This document shows positions 1 to 9,600 of a stretch of 40,788 nt of DNA, in pieces; within the stretch, counting starts at the first letter, position 1; every line of letters starts with the position of its first letter. The notes below the pieces were generated by a model, which saw nothing but the letters and a program-made list of their open reading frames with translations, did not search any database and had not been told where the DNA came from. The stretch is taken from positions 1-40,788 of the forward strand of contig JARLIO010000058.1 in assembly GCA_031291675.1 (NCBI GenBank). Direction: 5' to 3'. A program made the position numbers and the translations under genes. Source of the stretch: Azospirillaceae bacterium. GTDB taxonomy: Bacteria > Pseudomonadota > Alphaproteobacteria > Azospirillales > Azospirillaceae.

Positions 1-165
1 ACCAACAATGGTTGCGAAAGGGCGCTGAGGCCCTCCGTCATCTTTCGAAAAGTCACCGGATGCTTCCGGTCCCATTGGGGTGCCAGGCTCTATGCCGCCA
101 CCGTTTCCGTTATCGCCACCGGTAGGCTCAACGGAAAGACCCGCCCTCCAGGCCGTCCAGGACAT
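1..165 (-). CDS. Possible 5' end of an unidentified ORF, cut by the window edge
   Basis: A minus-strand frame opens with ATG at 165 and stays open for 55 codons to base 1. The predicted peptide starts MSWTAWRAGLSVEP and continues as a Gly/Asn/Pro-rich, acidic stretch. I do not recognise a family. No convincing ribosome binding site precedes the ATG, and 55 open codons can occur by chance in GC-rich DNA. It lies next to decayed gene fragments, so it could also be a relic. Confidence 0.2.
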   Translation of the reverse strand, partial: MSWTAWRAGLSVEPTGGDNGNGGGIEPGTPMGPEASGDFSKDDGGPQRPFATIVG

Positions 166-305
166 TATCGGTCGCTGCGCCGTCCCGGTCACGCCATAGC
201 CGGGACGTGAGCAGTTACAGAATATCCGGGCCAAATCCTTGCCTAAGGCCCGATACTGCGCCACCTGACTCCGGCATCCGCGCGAAGCGGCGCCGCCGGC
301 TCGAA

Positions 306-595
306 TCAATTGTCGTTTATCTTCAGCGCGGCGATGAAAGCGCTTTGCGGAGTTTCGACGTCACCGAACTGGCGCATCCACTTCTTGCCGTCCTTTTGCT
401 TGTCAAGCAGCTTGCGCTTTCACGAAGCGTCGCCGCCATAGCAATTGGTCAGCACGCCGCTGCGCATCGCACTGATGGTTTTGCGGGCGATGACGCGGCT
501 GCCCACCACGGCCTGAAGCGCAATCTTGAACAATTGTGGCAGAATCAGGTCCCTGAGGCGTTCGGACAAAACGTGGCGCCCGTTGTCGGCCTGAC
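306..595 (-). pseudogene. lepA': Decayed duplicate of the lepA 3' end
   Basis: This 290-base segment aligns without gaps to the last 290 bases of the intact lepA gene in this window (1618-1907), at roughly 85-90% identity by eye. It would encode the C-terminal RNA-binding tail of LepA, and fragments such as VGSRVIAR and ISAMR are still readable. The TGA stop is conserved at 306-308. A second, premature TGA at 420-422 replaces an Arg codon of the tail. No G domain or start is present, so it cannot make a functional LepA. Similarity stops abruptly at both ends: just outside the stop codon, and near 596 where a vapB fragment begins on the opposite strand. Confidence 0.88.
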
Positions 596-599
596 GGTC

Positions 600-743
600 A
601 TAGAAACTCATGTTGCCGATCGGCGGGATCTCGGCGTCGTGTGCGGGCCGGGCCGCGATGAATTGCTGAAGCGGCTGCGCGCCTTCCGCGGTCGCCTGCC
701 GCCCGATCTCAAGTTCGACCGGGATGAGGCGAATGTCCGGTCG
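600..743 (+). pseudogene. vapB': Remnant of a vapB antitoxin gene
   Basis: The frame reads [13 protein letters not shown], then [19 protein letters not shown] and [10 protein letters not shown]. This matches residues from about 36 to the end of the intact VapB encoded at 22819-23061. The N-terminal AbrB-type DNA-binding half and its promoter are missing. The VapB stop codon (TAG in the intact gene) has become TCG at 741-743, so the frame runs on out of register. It abuts the lepA remnant, which lies on the other strand. No antitoxin function is expected. Confidence 0.85.
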
Positions 744-825
744 CTTCTTCGATACCAACGTCCTGGTCTCTATCGCGTCCGGCGATCCCGTGAAGGCGGA
801 TCGCGCCGAAGAGATCATCGGCAAC
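733..825 (+). pseudogene. vapC': Remnant of a vapC PIN-domain toxin gene
   Basis: Starting from an ATG that overlaps the vapB remnant, the frame reads [26 protein letters not shown] and EIIGN. This is the first 31 residues of the intact VapC at 22422-22829. Homology ends at about 825, and the frame then continues with unrelated sequence to a stop at 927. Only the first of the acidic PIN-domain residues (Asp of FFDTN) is kept, so no nuclease can be made. The start/stop overlap geometry of the intact vapBC pair is preserved, which shows the two remnants were copied together. Confidence 0.85.
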
Positions 826-919
826 AAAGCCGCCATGGAATGTCAAAACCAAGCCTATCGAGACGCGGAAACTATCTCATTGCGGTGTTCCGGCGGGGGA
901 TGCTCATGCGGGAGATGCC

Positions 920-948
920 TTGACTGATTCTTTCTTAATCACCATGAT
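920..948 (+). promoter_or_regulatory. Candidate promoter and operator of the CopG/RelE module
   Basis: TTGACT (920-925) and CATGAT (943-948) are separated by 17 bases, fitting a sigma-70 promoter. The spacer is AT-rich. A short inverted repeat, TGATT at 925-929 with AATCA at 937-941, lies between the two boxes, where an autoregulating antitoxin would bind. A TATAAA at 953-958 is an alternative -10 box but lacks a well-spaced -35. The antitoxin start is at 987. Confidence 0.4.
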
Positions 949-986
949 TGCATATAAATCACAGCGCGTGAGGAGGGCTGTTGCAC

Positions 987-1256
987 ATGGCACAAACCGA
1001 AACCAAAGTGTTCACCGCCCATGTTCCTCTCCCCTTGGCCGAAAAGATCGATCAGATGGCCTCGCGCCTTGAGCGCTCACGCGGCTGGATCATGAAGCAG
1101 GCGCTGTCCGCCTGGGTCGACCAGGAGGAAGAACGCAGCCGCCTGACCCGCGAGGCCCTGGCCGACGTGGATGCCGGCGACGTCATCGATCACCAGGCTG
1201 TGCAGGCATGGGCCGATAGCCTCGCCACTGACGAGTCGCTGCCGACGCGGCGCTGA
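987..1256 (+). CDS. CopG/RHH-type antitoxin
   Basis: This is an 89-residue protein with the layout of a ribbon-helix-helix antitoxin. A short beta strand (KVFTAHVPLPLAEKID) is followed by helices with the RHH-like pattern LERSRGWIMKQALSAWV. The C-terminal part is acidic and would wrap the toxin. The ATG at 987 is chosen because GAGGAGG lies about 12 bases upstream; a TTG at 981 is also in frame. The stop overlaps the ATG of the downstream RelE/ParE-like toxin by one base, the usual coupling of such modules. Antitoxins of this class normally neutralise the toxin and repress their own promoter, and the upstream inverted repeat fits that role. The specific subfamily (ParD, RelB-like or other) cannot be settled by eye. 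Confidence 0.85.
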   Translation: MAQTETKVFTAHVPLPLAEKIDQMASRLERSRGWIMKQALSAWVDQEEERSRLTREALADVDAGDVIDHQAVQAWADSLATDESLPTRR

Positions 1257-1531
1257 TGGAATTGAAATGGACCCGCAAGGCACACTCCGATCTGACGCGG
1301 CTGTATGAGTTCCTTGCTCCTGTCAACAAGTCGGCTGCTGCGCGCGCCGTGCAGGCGCTGACGAAGGCGCCGACCATCTTGTTGAGCAACCCGCGCATTG
1401 GCGAAAGACTGTTTGAGTTTGATCCGCGCGAAGTTCGGCGAATTCTCGTCGGGCGTTACGAGATGCGGTACGAGATTCAGGACTCGACGATCTACGTACT
1501 TAGATTGTGGCACACCCGCGAAGAGCGCTGA
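1256..1531 (+). CDS. RelE/ParE-superfamily toxin
   Basis: The 91-residue protein has the RelE/ParE fold signature. It starts ELKWTRKAHSDLTRLYEFL, has a central NPRIGERLFEF and EVRRILVGRYEMRYEI, and ends with the strand STIYVLRLWHTREER. The central R-x-[IL]-x-x-x-[YF]-x-[IL]-x-Y-x-[IV] pattern and the His-Thr-Arg-Glu end are typical. ParE members poison gyrase and RelE members cleave mRNA on the ribosome; this sequence looks closer to the ParE/plasmid-stabilisation group, but the choice is uncertain. It is translationally coupled to the antitoxin (TGATG overlap). It ends 86 bases from the convergent lepA stop. The full length and clean motifs suggest an intact module. Confidence 0.88.
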   Translation: MELKWTRKAHSDLTRLYEFLAPVNKSAAARAVQALTKAPTILLSNPRIGERLFEFDPREVRRILVGRYEMRYEIQDSTIYVLRLWHTREER

Positions 1532-1617
1532 CAGGGCTGCGCCACCGATCTGTCACGGTTCCGGCCCGATCGGACTTTTCGCCCCCAGCCACGAGACCGG
1601 GCTTGCGTCCGCCAGAC

Positions 1618-3420
1618 TCAGTTGTCGTTCATCTTCAACGCGGCGATGAAGGCGCTTTGCGGAATTTCGACCTCGCCGAACTGGCGCATCCGCTTCTTGC
1701 CTTCCTTCTGCTTGTCGAGCAGCTTGCGCTTGCGCGAAATGTCGCCGCCATAGCATTTGGCGAGCACGTCCTTGCGCATCGCGCTGATGGTCTCGCGGGC
1801 GATGACGCGGCTGCCCACCGCGGCCTGAACCGCGATCTTGAACAATTGGCGCGGAATCAGGTCCTTGAGGCGTTCGCACAACGCGCGGCCGCGCTTGTCG
1901 GCCTGACTGCGATGGACGATCATCGACAGGGCGTCGACCGGCTCGGCATTGACCAGGATCGACATCTTGGCCAGATCGCCGGTCTCGTAGCCATCCATCT
2001 GGTAGTCGAAGCTGGCATAGCCGCGGCTGATGCTTTTCAGCCGGTCATAGAAATCGAACACGACCTCGTTGAGCGGCAGCCGGTAGACCAGCATCGCCCG
2101 GGCGCCGGCATAGGTCAGGTCGATCTGGACGCCGCGCCGGTCGGTGCAAAGCTGCAGGATGCCGCCGAGATACTCGTCCGGCAGCATGATCGTCGCCTTG
2201 ATCCACGGCTCATCGATATGGTCGATCTTGACCGGGTCGGGCATGTCCGCGGGATTGTGCAGATCGCGCACCGAGCCGTCGGTCATGGTCAGCTTGTAGA
2301 CCACCGAGGGCGCGGTCGTGATCAGATCGAGATCGAATTCGCGTTCCAGCCGCTCCTGGATGATCTCGAGATGCAGCAGGCCCAGGAAGCCGCAGCGGAA
2401 ACCAAAGCCCAGCGCCGCCGAGGTCTCGGCCTCGAATTTGAAACTGGCGTCGTTGAGCGCCAGCTTGCCCAGGCTGTCGCGCAGATGCTCGAATTCCGCG
2501 GCGTCGGTGGGGAACAGGCCGCAAAACACCACCGGAATCGACGGCTTGAAGCCGGGCAGCGGCGACGAAGCCAGCCGCCTTTCGTCGGTCAGCGTGTCGC
2601 CGACCTTGGTCTCGGTGATGTCCTTGATCCCGGCGGTGATGAAACCGACCTCGCCCGGGCCCAACGCCCCGGTCAGCAGCGGCTTGGGGGTGAACACGCC
2701 GACGCGGTCGATCTCGCGCGTTGCCCCGGTCGCCATCATGCGCATCTTCATGCCGACCTTGAGATGGCCGTCGACCACCCGGACCAGCACGACCACGCCC
2801 AGATAGGGATCGTACCAGCTATCGACCAGCAGGGCCTTGAGCGGCGCGTCCGGGTCGCCCTTGGGCGCCGGCAGACGATGCACGATCGCTTCGAGAACAT
2901 CGCCGACGCCCAGGCCGGTCTTGGCGGAAATCATCACCGCCTCGCTGGCGTCCAGGCCGATCACATCCTCGATCTGCTGGCGGATCCGCTCCGGCTCCGC
3001 CGCGGGCAGGTCGATCTTGTTGAGCACCGGCACGATGTCGTGGGCATTGTCCAGCGCCTGATAGACATTGGCCAGGGTCTGGGCCTCGACGCCCTGGCTG
3101 GCATCGACCACCAGAATCGAGCCCTCGCAGGCGGCGAGCGACCGGCTGACCTCGTAGGCGAAGTCGACATGGCCGGGCGTGTCCATCAGGTTGAGCAGAT
3201 AGGTCTGCCCATCCTTCGCCTTGTACAGCAGGCGGACGGTCTGGGCCTTGATGGTGATGCCGCGCTCGCGCTCGATATCCATGCTGTCGAGCACCTGGTC
3301 GCGCATGTCGCGGTCATCCAGGCCACCGCAGAGCTGGATCATGCGATCGGCGAGCGTCGATTTGCCGTGATCGATATGAGCGATGATGGCGAAATTACGT
3401 ATCAGGGACTGGTCGGTCAT
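1618..3420 (-). CDS. lepA: Elongation factor 4 (LepA), ribosome-associated GTPase
   Basis: The 600-residue protein has the full LepA layout. The G1 loop AHIDHGKST is at 14-22 and is followed by GITIKAQ (switch I), DTPGHVDF (G3) and NKIDLP (G4). EF-Tu-like domain II and the EF-G-like domains III and V come next. The LepA-specific C-terminal domain carries [14 protein letters not shown] and KEGKKRMR. LepA binds the ribosome and promotes back-translocation or helps initiation and biogenesis. The ATG at 3420 is chosen because [10 protein letters not shown] is the usual LepA N-terminus; the frame is open for 20 codons upstream but that part is not LepA-like. A decayed partial copy of the 3' end is present at 306-595. 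Confidence 0.99.
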   Translation of the reverse strand: MTDQSLIRNFAIIAHIDHGKSTLADRMIQLCGGLDDRDMRDQVLDSMDIERERGITIKAQTVRLLYKAKDGQTYLLNLMDTPGHVDFAYEVSRSLAACEGSILVVDASQGVEAQTLANVYQALDNAHDIVPVLNKIDLPAAEPERIRQQIEDVIGLDASEAVMISAKTGLGVGDVLEAIVHRLPAPKGDPDAPLKALLVDSWYDPYLGVVVLVRVVDGHLKVGMKMRMMATGATREIDRVGVFTPKPLLTGALGPGEVGFITAGIKDITETKVGDTLTDERRLASSPLPGFKPSIPVVFCGLFPTDAAEFEHLRDSLGKLALNDASFKFEAETSAALGFGFRCGFLGLLHLEIIQERLEREFDLDLITTAPSVVYKLTMTDGSVRDLHNPADMPDPVKIDHIDEPWIKATIMLPDEYLGGILQLCTDRRGVQIDLTYAGARAMLVYRLPLNEVVFDFYDRLKSISRGYASFDYQMDGYETGDLAKMSILVNAEPVDALSMIVHRSQADKRGRALCERLKDLIPRQLFKIAVQAAVGSRVIARETISAMRKDVLAKCYGGDISRKRKLLDKQKEGKKRMRQFGEVEIPQSAFIAALKMNDN

Positions 3421-3607
3421 CGGATCCGGGGCACATCGGGGAACAGGCCTGACCATAGGGCCAGCGCGCCCGCGGCGCAATCATTGCTGTAGCGCCGGGA
3501 CCTCCGCCGATCGGGCTTTCGATCGCGGCCCCGGTCGTGGTCTACTACCCGCGATGGTGCCACAGGCTGGGCCCGGGGGTTCGGTGCCGGCGCCGACGGA
3601 GCGCGCA

Positions 3608-3919
3608 ATGCCCTTGTTCAGCTTCCCCGACGACGCGGTCTGGAACGACGCCGCCGATGCGGTGAGTTTCGAGGTCCAGCTGGGCGACTATCGGGGGCAG
3701 GTCTTCGTCCCGTTGCGGGTGATCACCGCCCTGGTCGGCTATCGACCCACCGCCGCCCAGGCTTTGCAGCATTTTCACCTCAATCGTGCGCTGTTCGAAC
3801 GGGCGGCCGAAATCCGGCTGGCGGAGCGGCGCCTCGATGACGACGCCAATGTCCATCTGACCGGTTCGGATGTCCGCCGGGCCGCGGCCGCCGCGACCAA
3901 CGGGTCGAGCGGTGCGTGA
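3608..3919 (+). CDS. DUF1488 family protein
   Basis: This is a 103-residue protein. It matches the DUF1488 pattern: an N-terminal FPDD-x-VW-x-x-x-x-D-A-V-x-FEV block, a middle strand region (VFVPLRVITALVG), then a helix with NRALFERAAEIRLAERR and a short end strand (NVHLTGSDV). Members are small, usually 80-100 residues, common in Proteobacteria and of unknown function. The ATG at 3608 starts right at the family N-terminus (MPLFSFPDD). The upstream frame is open but not family-like. The gene is divergent from lepA, with about 187 bases between the starts. The Ala/Ser-rich tail after residue 90 is probably disordered. Confidence 0.7.
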   Translation: MPLFSFPDDAVWNDAADAVSFEVQLGDYRGQVFVPLRVITALVGYRPTAAQALQHFHLNRALFERAAEIRLAERRLDDDANVHLTGSDVRRAAAAATNGSSGA

Positions 3920-4267
3920 AGGTTGCAGCAGGGAACACCGCTTTCCGATTCGCGGTTTTCATTCGCACCGCTGCCTGGCGAAGACAGCCCATCCCCATAA
4001 AGAAACGCCCGAGCGCAAGACTTGTTCATTTACGAGAAATGTCCTACCAGTATTTGCCTGGTTCGCAACCAGACGAGGGCTTCAGAAGGGCATAGCCGTT
4101 ATGCAGTATCTCTTTTACAATTTTTTAAGAGAAAAGCGCTTTGGTCGGCCTTATTTCATGTTCGAGAACCCAAGGACCGGAACGCCCTGCTGAACCAGGG
4201 GGATCAGGCAGAACCTCGTTCCTCCGCTTATGTCATGGGTAATCGCTTGAAAAAAGGAGTGTTCACT
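3920..4267. other. Gene-free interval upstream of the chemoreceptor, partly AT-rich
   Basis: I see no gene here. The part from about 4020 to 4265 is clearly richer in A and T than the flanking sequence. A 6-bp hairpin with a 3-base loop lies at 4058-4072 (CTGGTT/AACCAG). TCTCTT and AAGAGA flank a T-rich run near 4110-4132. An AAAGGAG ribosome binding site sits just before the chemoreceptor start. The interval could hold its promoter and a structured leader. I found no clear sigma-28 or sigma-54 promoter. Confidence 0.4.
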
Positions 4268-5953
4268 ATGGTATTTTCCCTCGGGATTTCAAAAAAGCTC
4301 TTGATGGCCGTCGTTTTTGCTTTGATCGGGTTCTCGACCGTCTCGGGTTTTGCTCTCAAGGTGCTGTACGACAGCATGGTTCAGGACCGGATTGCCAAGG
4401 TCAAGAGCATAACCGAGTTCAGCGTCAGCATCCTGGCCAATTATCAACACCGTGTCGAAACGGGCGAGTTGGATCTGGCAAAGGCACAGGCCATGGCCAC
4501 GGCGGAAATCGACGCGCTGCGCTACGACGGCAATAACTATATGTTCGCCTATACCAAAGAAGGTATTGCGATCTTACTGCCAGCCAATCACGACGCCGTG
4601 GGCAAGAATCGGCTTGCAACCGCGGACGCCAGTGGCGTGCCTTATGTGCAACGTTTCCTTGAAGCGGGCCAGGCCGGAGGCGGTGAGACCTTCTTCCATT
4701 TCCCGCGCCTGGGTTCCAAGGAAGCCCTGGCAAAGGTCGCCTACAACCTGCCATTCGCGCCCTGGGGCTGGGTTATTGGCACCGGTGTCTACATCGATGA
4801 CGTCGATACCGCCTTCACACGCGTGGCATGGCGCTTTGCCGGGATCGTCGGGGTGATCACGCTCGCCACCGCAATCCTGGTCTTTCTGCTGGCGCGCCAT
4901 GTCGCGGTTCCTCTGGTGCGGCTCGACGGTGTGACCCGGCGCCTTGCGGAAAACGACCTGACCGTCGAGGTTCCCGATACCGGGCGTCGTGATGAGATCG
5001 GTTCGCTTGCCGGCTCGATCCGAAGGCTCCGTGACGTGGCGCGCGAGGCCGAGGCCTTGCGGGCGCGTCAGGCTGCCGACAAACAGCGCGCCGAGGACGA
5101 GAAGCGGGCCGTTGCGCTGCGCATGGCCGACAATCTCGAAGGCGGCGTCAAGCAGGTCGCCGACAACATCAGCAGCGCGACGCACCGAATGGAAACCACC
5201 GCGACCAACCTGGCCCAGGTGGCGGAACGGGCCGCGGGTCAGACGGAATCGGTTGCCGCGGCGGCGGTGCAGGCCTCGGCCAACGTCCAGAACGTCGCCA
5301 GCGCCGCCGAGGAATTGTCGGCATCGATCCTGGAGATCAGCCGTCAGGTTCAGGTTTCGTCGTCGACCACGACCGAGGCGGTCGACGAATCCCAGCGGGC
5401 CAATGAGCTGGTGCGCGGCCTGGCCGATGCCGCGGATCGGATCGGTCAGGTGGTCGGTCTGATCAATCAAATCGCCAGCCAGACCAATCTGTTGGCCCTG
5501 AATGCCACGATCGAGGCGGCGCGCGCCGGTGATGCGGGCAAGGGCTTTGCGGTTGTCGCCAACGAGGTCAAGCATCTCGCCAATCAGACCGCCGCGGCGA
5601 CCGGCGAAATCTCGACCCAGATCGCCGCGGTCCAGGGCGCAACCGGTCAGGCGGTCACCGCGATCACCAGCATCAACGGCACCATCGGTCGGATCAACAG
5701 CATCGCGACGGGCATCGCCGCCGCGGTGGAGCAACAGCATGCGGCAACCGCCGAAATCTCCCGGAACATCCAGCAGGCCGCGGAAGGAACGCATCAGATC
5801 ACCCAGCTGCTGACCCGGCTGACCGAATCCGCCGGCCAGGTCGAAGCCGCCTCAGGCAATGTCCATGACGTGTCGCGGGAGGTATCGCAGCAGGCGGTCC
5901 GGTTGGATCAGGAAATGACGACCTTCCTGGGGTCGGTCCGCGGCGCGGCGTAA
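4268..5953 (+). CDS. Methyl-accepting chemotaxis protein with a periplasmic sCache domain
   Basis: A 561-residue transmembrane chemoreceptor. TM1 is at about 10-30. A single Cache domain (about 35-180) carries [11 protein letters not shown], the long DAVGKN loop and [16 protein letters not shown], a typical sCache_2 ending. TM2 is at about 188-208, HAMP at about 209-262, and a long coiled-coil signalling domain follows. The hairpin tip at about 398-438 has [24 protein letters not shown] and [13 protein letters not shown]. sCache_2 receptors often sense small organic acids, but the ligand here is unknown. The C-terminus (FLGSVRGAA) has no CheR-tether pentapeptide. The ATG at 4268 is preceded by AAAGGAG at a good distance and opens with the TM1 helix. 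No chemotaxis genes are adjacent, so it is an orphan receptor. Confidence 0.95.
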   Translation: MVFSLGISKKLLMAVVFALIGFSTVSGFALKVLYDSMVQDRIAKVKSITEFSVSILANYQHRVETGELDLAKAQAMATAEIDALRYDGNNYMFAYTKEGIAILLPANHDAVGKNRLATADASGVPYVQRFLEAGQAGGGETFFHFPRLGSKEALAKVAYNLPFAPWGWVIGTGVYIDDVDTAFTRVAWRFAGIVGVITLATAILVFLLARHVAVPLVRLDGVTRRLAENDLTVEVPDTGRRDEIGSLAGSIRRLRDVAREAEALRARQAADKQRAEDEKRAVALRMADNLEGGVKQVADNISSATHRMETTATNLAQVAERAAGQTESVAAAAVQASANVQNVASAAEELSASILEISRQVQVSSSTTTEAVDESQRANELVRGLADAADRIGQVVGLINQIASQTNLLALNATIEAARAGDAGKGFAVVANEVKHLANQTAAATGEISTQIAAVQGATGQAVTAITSINGTIGRINSIATGIAAAVEQQHAATAEISRNIQQAAEGTHQITQLLTRLTESAGQVEAASGNVHDVSREVSQQAVRLDQEMTTFLGSVRGAA

Positions 5954-5995
5954 GGCTGGGCGCTCTGCCACCGCTTGCAAGGGCGTACCACCGCG

Positions 5996-6607
5996 TCACA
6001 CGATGACGCGATGGTCCAGCAGCGCCAGCATGGGCAGATCGTGGGGACGGTTGCCATAGCCCCAGCTTTTGCCGAAGGGTCCGTGGCGATCGAGATAGGC
6101 ACGGACCCGATTGGCTTTTTCGGCCCGGACACAGTTGCCACTGCTCATACGACCGGTCAGGACGCCGTTGACGACCTCGATTTCGGTTGCCAGCAGATCG
6201 TCGATGCCGCGTTCGGCCAGCAGACCGCGCATATAGATATCCAGCGATCCGGTGGCGACGACGATGCGCCGGCCGGCGCGGCGATGTTCGTCGAAAGCCC
6301 GTAGCATCGCTGGATTCCACCGGACCCAGCCGCGGCGTAACCGCTCGGCCGCGACCGCCGCGGCAGCGACCGGGATCCCGGCCAGGGTGTCGCGCAACAC
6401 CAGGCTCTTGACCAGCGTCCCCAGATCGGGCCCCCCACGCCCGCGACGCGTCCGCAGCGCCATGGCCATCGGCACCGCCCGGGCCAGCGCCAGACCGGCG
6501 TGGCGCCGGCCGACCAGTTCGGCCAGAAAGGGGACCAGGCTGTCGCCCGTGATCAGGGTCCGGTCGAAATCAAAAAAGGCGATGCCGCGGGCGGGATCGG
6601 TCGTCAT
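5996..6607 (-). CDS. HAD-superfamily IB phosphatase (SerB-like)
   Basis: The protein has 203 residues. Motif I is FFDFDRTLITGDS (Asp13 nucleophile, Asp15 acid/base). It is followed by a helical cap region, motif II VVATGS, the Lys of the AEKANRV segment, and motif IV GYGNRPHDLPML, which holds the metal-binding Asp. This is subclass IB (phosphoserine phosphatase/HisB-N-like), annotated generally as a HAD-IB hydrolase acting on small phosphomonoesters; the substrate cannot be deduced. It lies 51 bases downstream of addA on the same strand and may be the last gene of that operon, where many alphaproteobacteria carry trxA. It converges with the chemoreceptor gene, with 42 bases between stops. Confidence 0.9.
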   Translation of the reverse strand: MTTDPARGIAFFDFDRTLITGDSLVPFLAELVGRRHAGLALARAVPMAMALRTRRGRGGPDLGTLVKSLVLRDTLAGIPVAAAAVAAERLRRGWVRWNPAMLRAFDEHRRAGRRIVVATGSLDIYMRGLLAERGIDDLLATEIEVVNGVLTGRMSSGNCVRAEKANRVRAYLDRHGPFGKSWGYGNRPHDLPMLALLDHRVIV

Positions 6608-6658
6608 GGGGTGGCTATTTCCAGCGATGGCGCGGGGGACAGGGGGCGTTTTGGTGCG

Positions 6659-9600
6659 TCACGGGGCGAAGAAATCGAGCCGTTCCGGGCTGAGTGGCAT
6701 CGCCCGGGGGCCGTCGGTCCAGATCAGGACGCCATGGATCGGGCGGTCGGGGTAGATGCGCGCGATCACCGCACGATAGGCGGCCAACTGGCGCAGATAC
6801 ACTTCCGAGACCTCGGCCTCCGTTTCGGGCGCGGGACGGTTGGTCTTGTAGTCGATGATCCACACCCCGTCCAGCGCGACCAGCAGGCGGTCGATCTGCC
6901 CTGAAACCACCCGGCCGTTGACGACGCCGACGATGGGAACCTCGCCCCGGCTGCCCGGGCCGAACCACGGGCTGAAGGCCGGATTTTCCAGCACGGTCAG
7001 GGTTTCCGCGGCAAGCTCGGCCTGCCGCTGCGGCGTCAGGTCATGGGCCGCCCGGCCCAGGAATCGCGCCGCCGCCGCCGGGCGCAGCGACACCGGCAGG
7101 TCGGGCAGCACTTGCAACAGCTTGTGGACCAGCAGTCCGCGCTGGAACCGCATGCCGTCGTCGGCACCGAGCGGGGAGCGCACCGCGGGCTCGATCTCCG
7201 GGCGCGACGGGGTCAGGGGCCGGGTCGGCCACGGTTCTGGTGCCGGCGGCTGCCAGGCCCATTCCGGCACCGCGGCCGGCCCGGCGGGCGCGGGGGCGGT
7301 GGTCGCGGTGGCCGCGGGCGGCGCCGCGGTCTGGCGGTCGCGCAACCGCCAGCCCGGGCTGGTCCAGCCGTCGGGGCCGAGATCGGTGAAATCGAACGCG
7401 ACGGGCGCCGCGACCGCCTGCAGCGCGTCGCCGACCAGATGGTACCAGCAGTTGTCGGAGGGCTGGCGCTGACCCTGATAACCGGCGACGATCAGCCGGT
7501 CTTCCGCACGGGTCAGGGCGACATAGAGCAGCCGCCGGTATTCCTGGTCGCGCCGGTGGTCGACCACGGAACGGGCGCCACGGCAGTGCTGTTCCTCCTG
7601 GTCACGCCGGATCGCGAACAGGGGCACGCCGCGATCCTGTTCCGGCCAGAGGATCCGCGGGCTCTGCGTCGGGACGGCCATCGTGTCGGGCAGGAACACC
7701 ACCGGCGCCTGTAACCCCTTGGAGCCATGAACCGTCATGATCCGCACCCGGCCACCATGGTCCTGCTCCAGTTCCCGCTTGATTTCCGCCTCGCTGGCTG
7801 CCAGCCAGGCGAGAAACCCCTGAAGCGAGGGCGGGTGGCTGCGTTCGAACGCAATCGCCGCCGACAGGAATTCGTCGAGCGGATCGATGGCATCCGGGCC
7901 GAGCCGGGCCAGCATCGCGCGCCGGCCGCTGCCGCTGTCGGCCGGGCAGGGCGCCCCGAGGATCCCGGCGAACAACTCGAACGGTGCGACGAAATCGGTT
8001 TGGCTCAGCGCGCCGGACAGGAAATCCCGGGCCGCGGCGAAGGCGGGGTTTTCGCCGGCCCGGCGCGACAGCGTTGCCCACAGATGGGTTTCCCGTCCAT
8101 AGGCCAGGGCGTAAAGCCGATCGTCGTCAAAGCCGATCAGCGGCCCCTTCAGCACGCTGGCCAGGGTCAGATCGTCGTCGGGCATCAACAGGAATTCGCC
8201 CAGAGCGATCAGATCCATCACGGCGATGTGCCGGGTCAGCACCAGACGATCAACACCGGCGATCGGCACCTGACAATCCTTCAACGCCCGCACCAGGGTG
8301 TCGACGAACGCGGTGCGCCGGCGCACCAGGACCATGATGTCGCCGGGCTGGATCGGCCGGCCGCGGGCTTCCAGGACCTCACCATCATCAATCCAGCGCC
8401 GGATCGTTGCCGCGATGATGCGCGCCAGCCGGGTGGCCGGCAGATCCAGGGTCGTGCGCCCGACCGGCAGCGCCCAGGGCTGCGCCGCATCGCGTTCCAC
8501 CGGCGCGACGGCTGGCCACAGCTCGACCAGCCCGGCCTGGCCGCGGCGAAACGGGCGGTGGGTCACGGTCTGGGCGGGATCGGTCACGATGCCATCGCGC
8601 GCCTGGTCGCGGGCGAACACCGCGTCGACGGTACTGAGCACTGCGGCGGTCGAGCGGAACGAGGTCTCCAGATCGATCGGGGTCCAGCGCTGGCCGGCGG
8701 CGCCGACCCGCTCCGCGAAGTGGCGTCGCATGCGGGCGAATTCGACGGGATCGGCCCGCTGGAAGCTGAAGATTGATTGTTTCTCGTCGCCGACGGCGAA
8801 CACGGTGCGCTGTGCCGTGACAGCCCCTTCACCCGCGAAAAACTCCTCGGCCAGCGCCGCGATGACCGCCCACTGGTCGGGGTTGGTATCCTGCGCCTCG
8901 TCGACCAGGATATGGTCCAAACCCCCGTCCAGCTTGTACAGAACCCAGGGCGCGACGCCCTCGGTCGTCAGCAGCCGAAGCGTCGCCAGGATCAGATCAT
9001 CGTAATCCAGCAGGCCCTGGCGGCTTTTGGCCTGCTCATATTCCACCAGCAGGGCCTCGGCCAGGGTCAGCAGCGCGACTGTTCCGGCGGCGACGGCGGC
9101 GGACCGGCGGCGCTGGGCCACGGTGACCAGCCGCGCCGCTTCACCCTCGAGCGCCAGTTGGGCCGCCGGCGTTGCCGCTTTGCGGGTGATCAGAACCTTG
9201 CGCGGCTGCTCCTCGGCGGTCAGGAACAGACGGATATAGTCGGCGAAACCGCTGAGGCGGCGCTCCGGTGGGCTCTCCAGCCAGGCGGCAAGCGCCAGGC
9301 CGCGTTCCCGGTCGGTCGGGCTGCCGGCCGCCAGCGCGGCACAGGCGCTGCGCAAGCCATATTCGTCAAGCGCCGGGTCGCATACCGCGGCGGCCGCGAC
9401 GGTGTCATCGTCCTCGCCGGCCGTCACGTCAAGCAGCCGGTAAATCGCGTCAACCGTACCGCCCAGGCCGCCGTGATGGGCGAAAATGCGCCCGAGCCGG
9501 CCGCGTTCCGCCGTGAGTTCGGCCATCAGCCCGTCGAAATCACCCTCGGGAACGGCCCCGGCGATCCGTGCCAGGGCCTGGCCCCGTGCCGTGTCCGGCT

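Noticed and set aside
207-923. A 238-codon open frame on the plus strand that looks like one gene
   Set aside because: It is a composite. The first half is antisense to the decayed lepA copy and the second half is the vapB remnant with a lost stop; no single family spans it.
1507-3492. A 661-codon open frame on the plus strand opposite lepA
   Set aside because: It is antisense to lepA, whose product is unmistakable. Long antisense frames are common in GC-rich DNA, and the peptide has repetitive His/Gln/Arg composition without domains.
4020-4140. c-di-GMP (GEMM-type) riboswitch before the chemoreceptor
   Set aside because: A small hairpin and AT-rich leader are present, but the conserved GEMM core and tetraloop-receptor sequences could not be matched.
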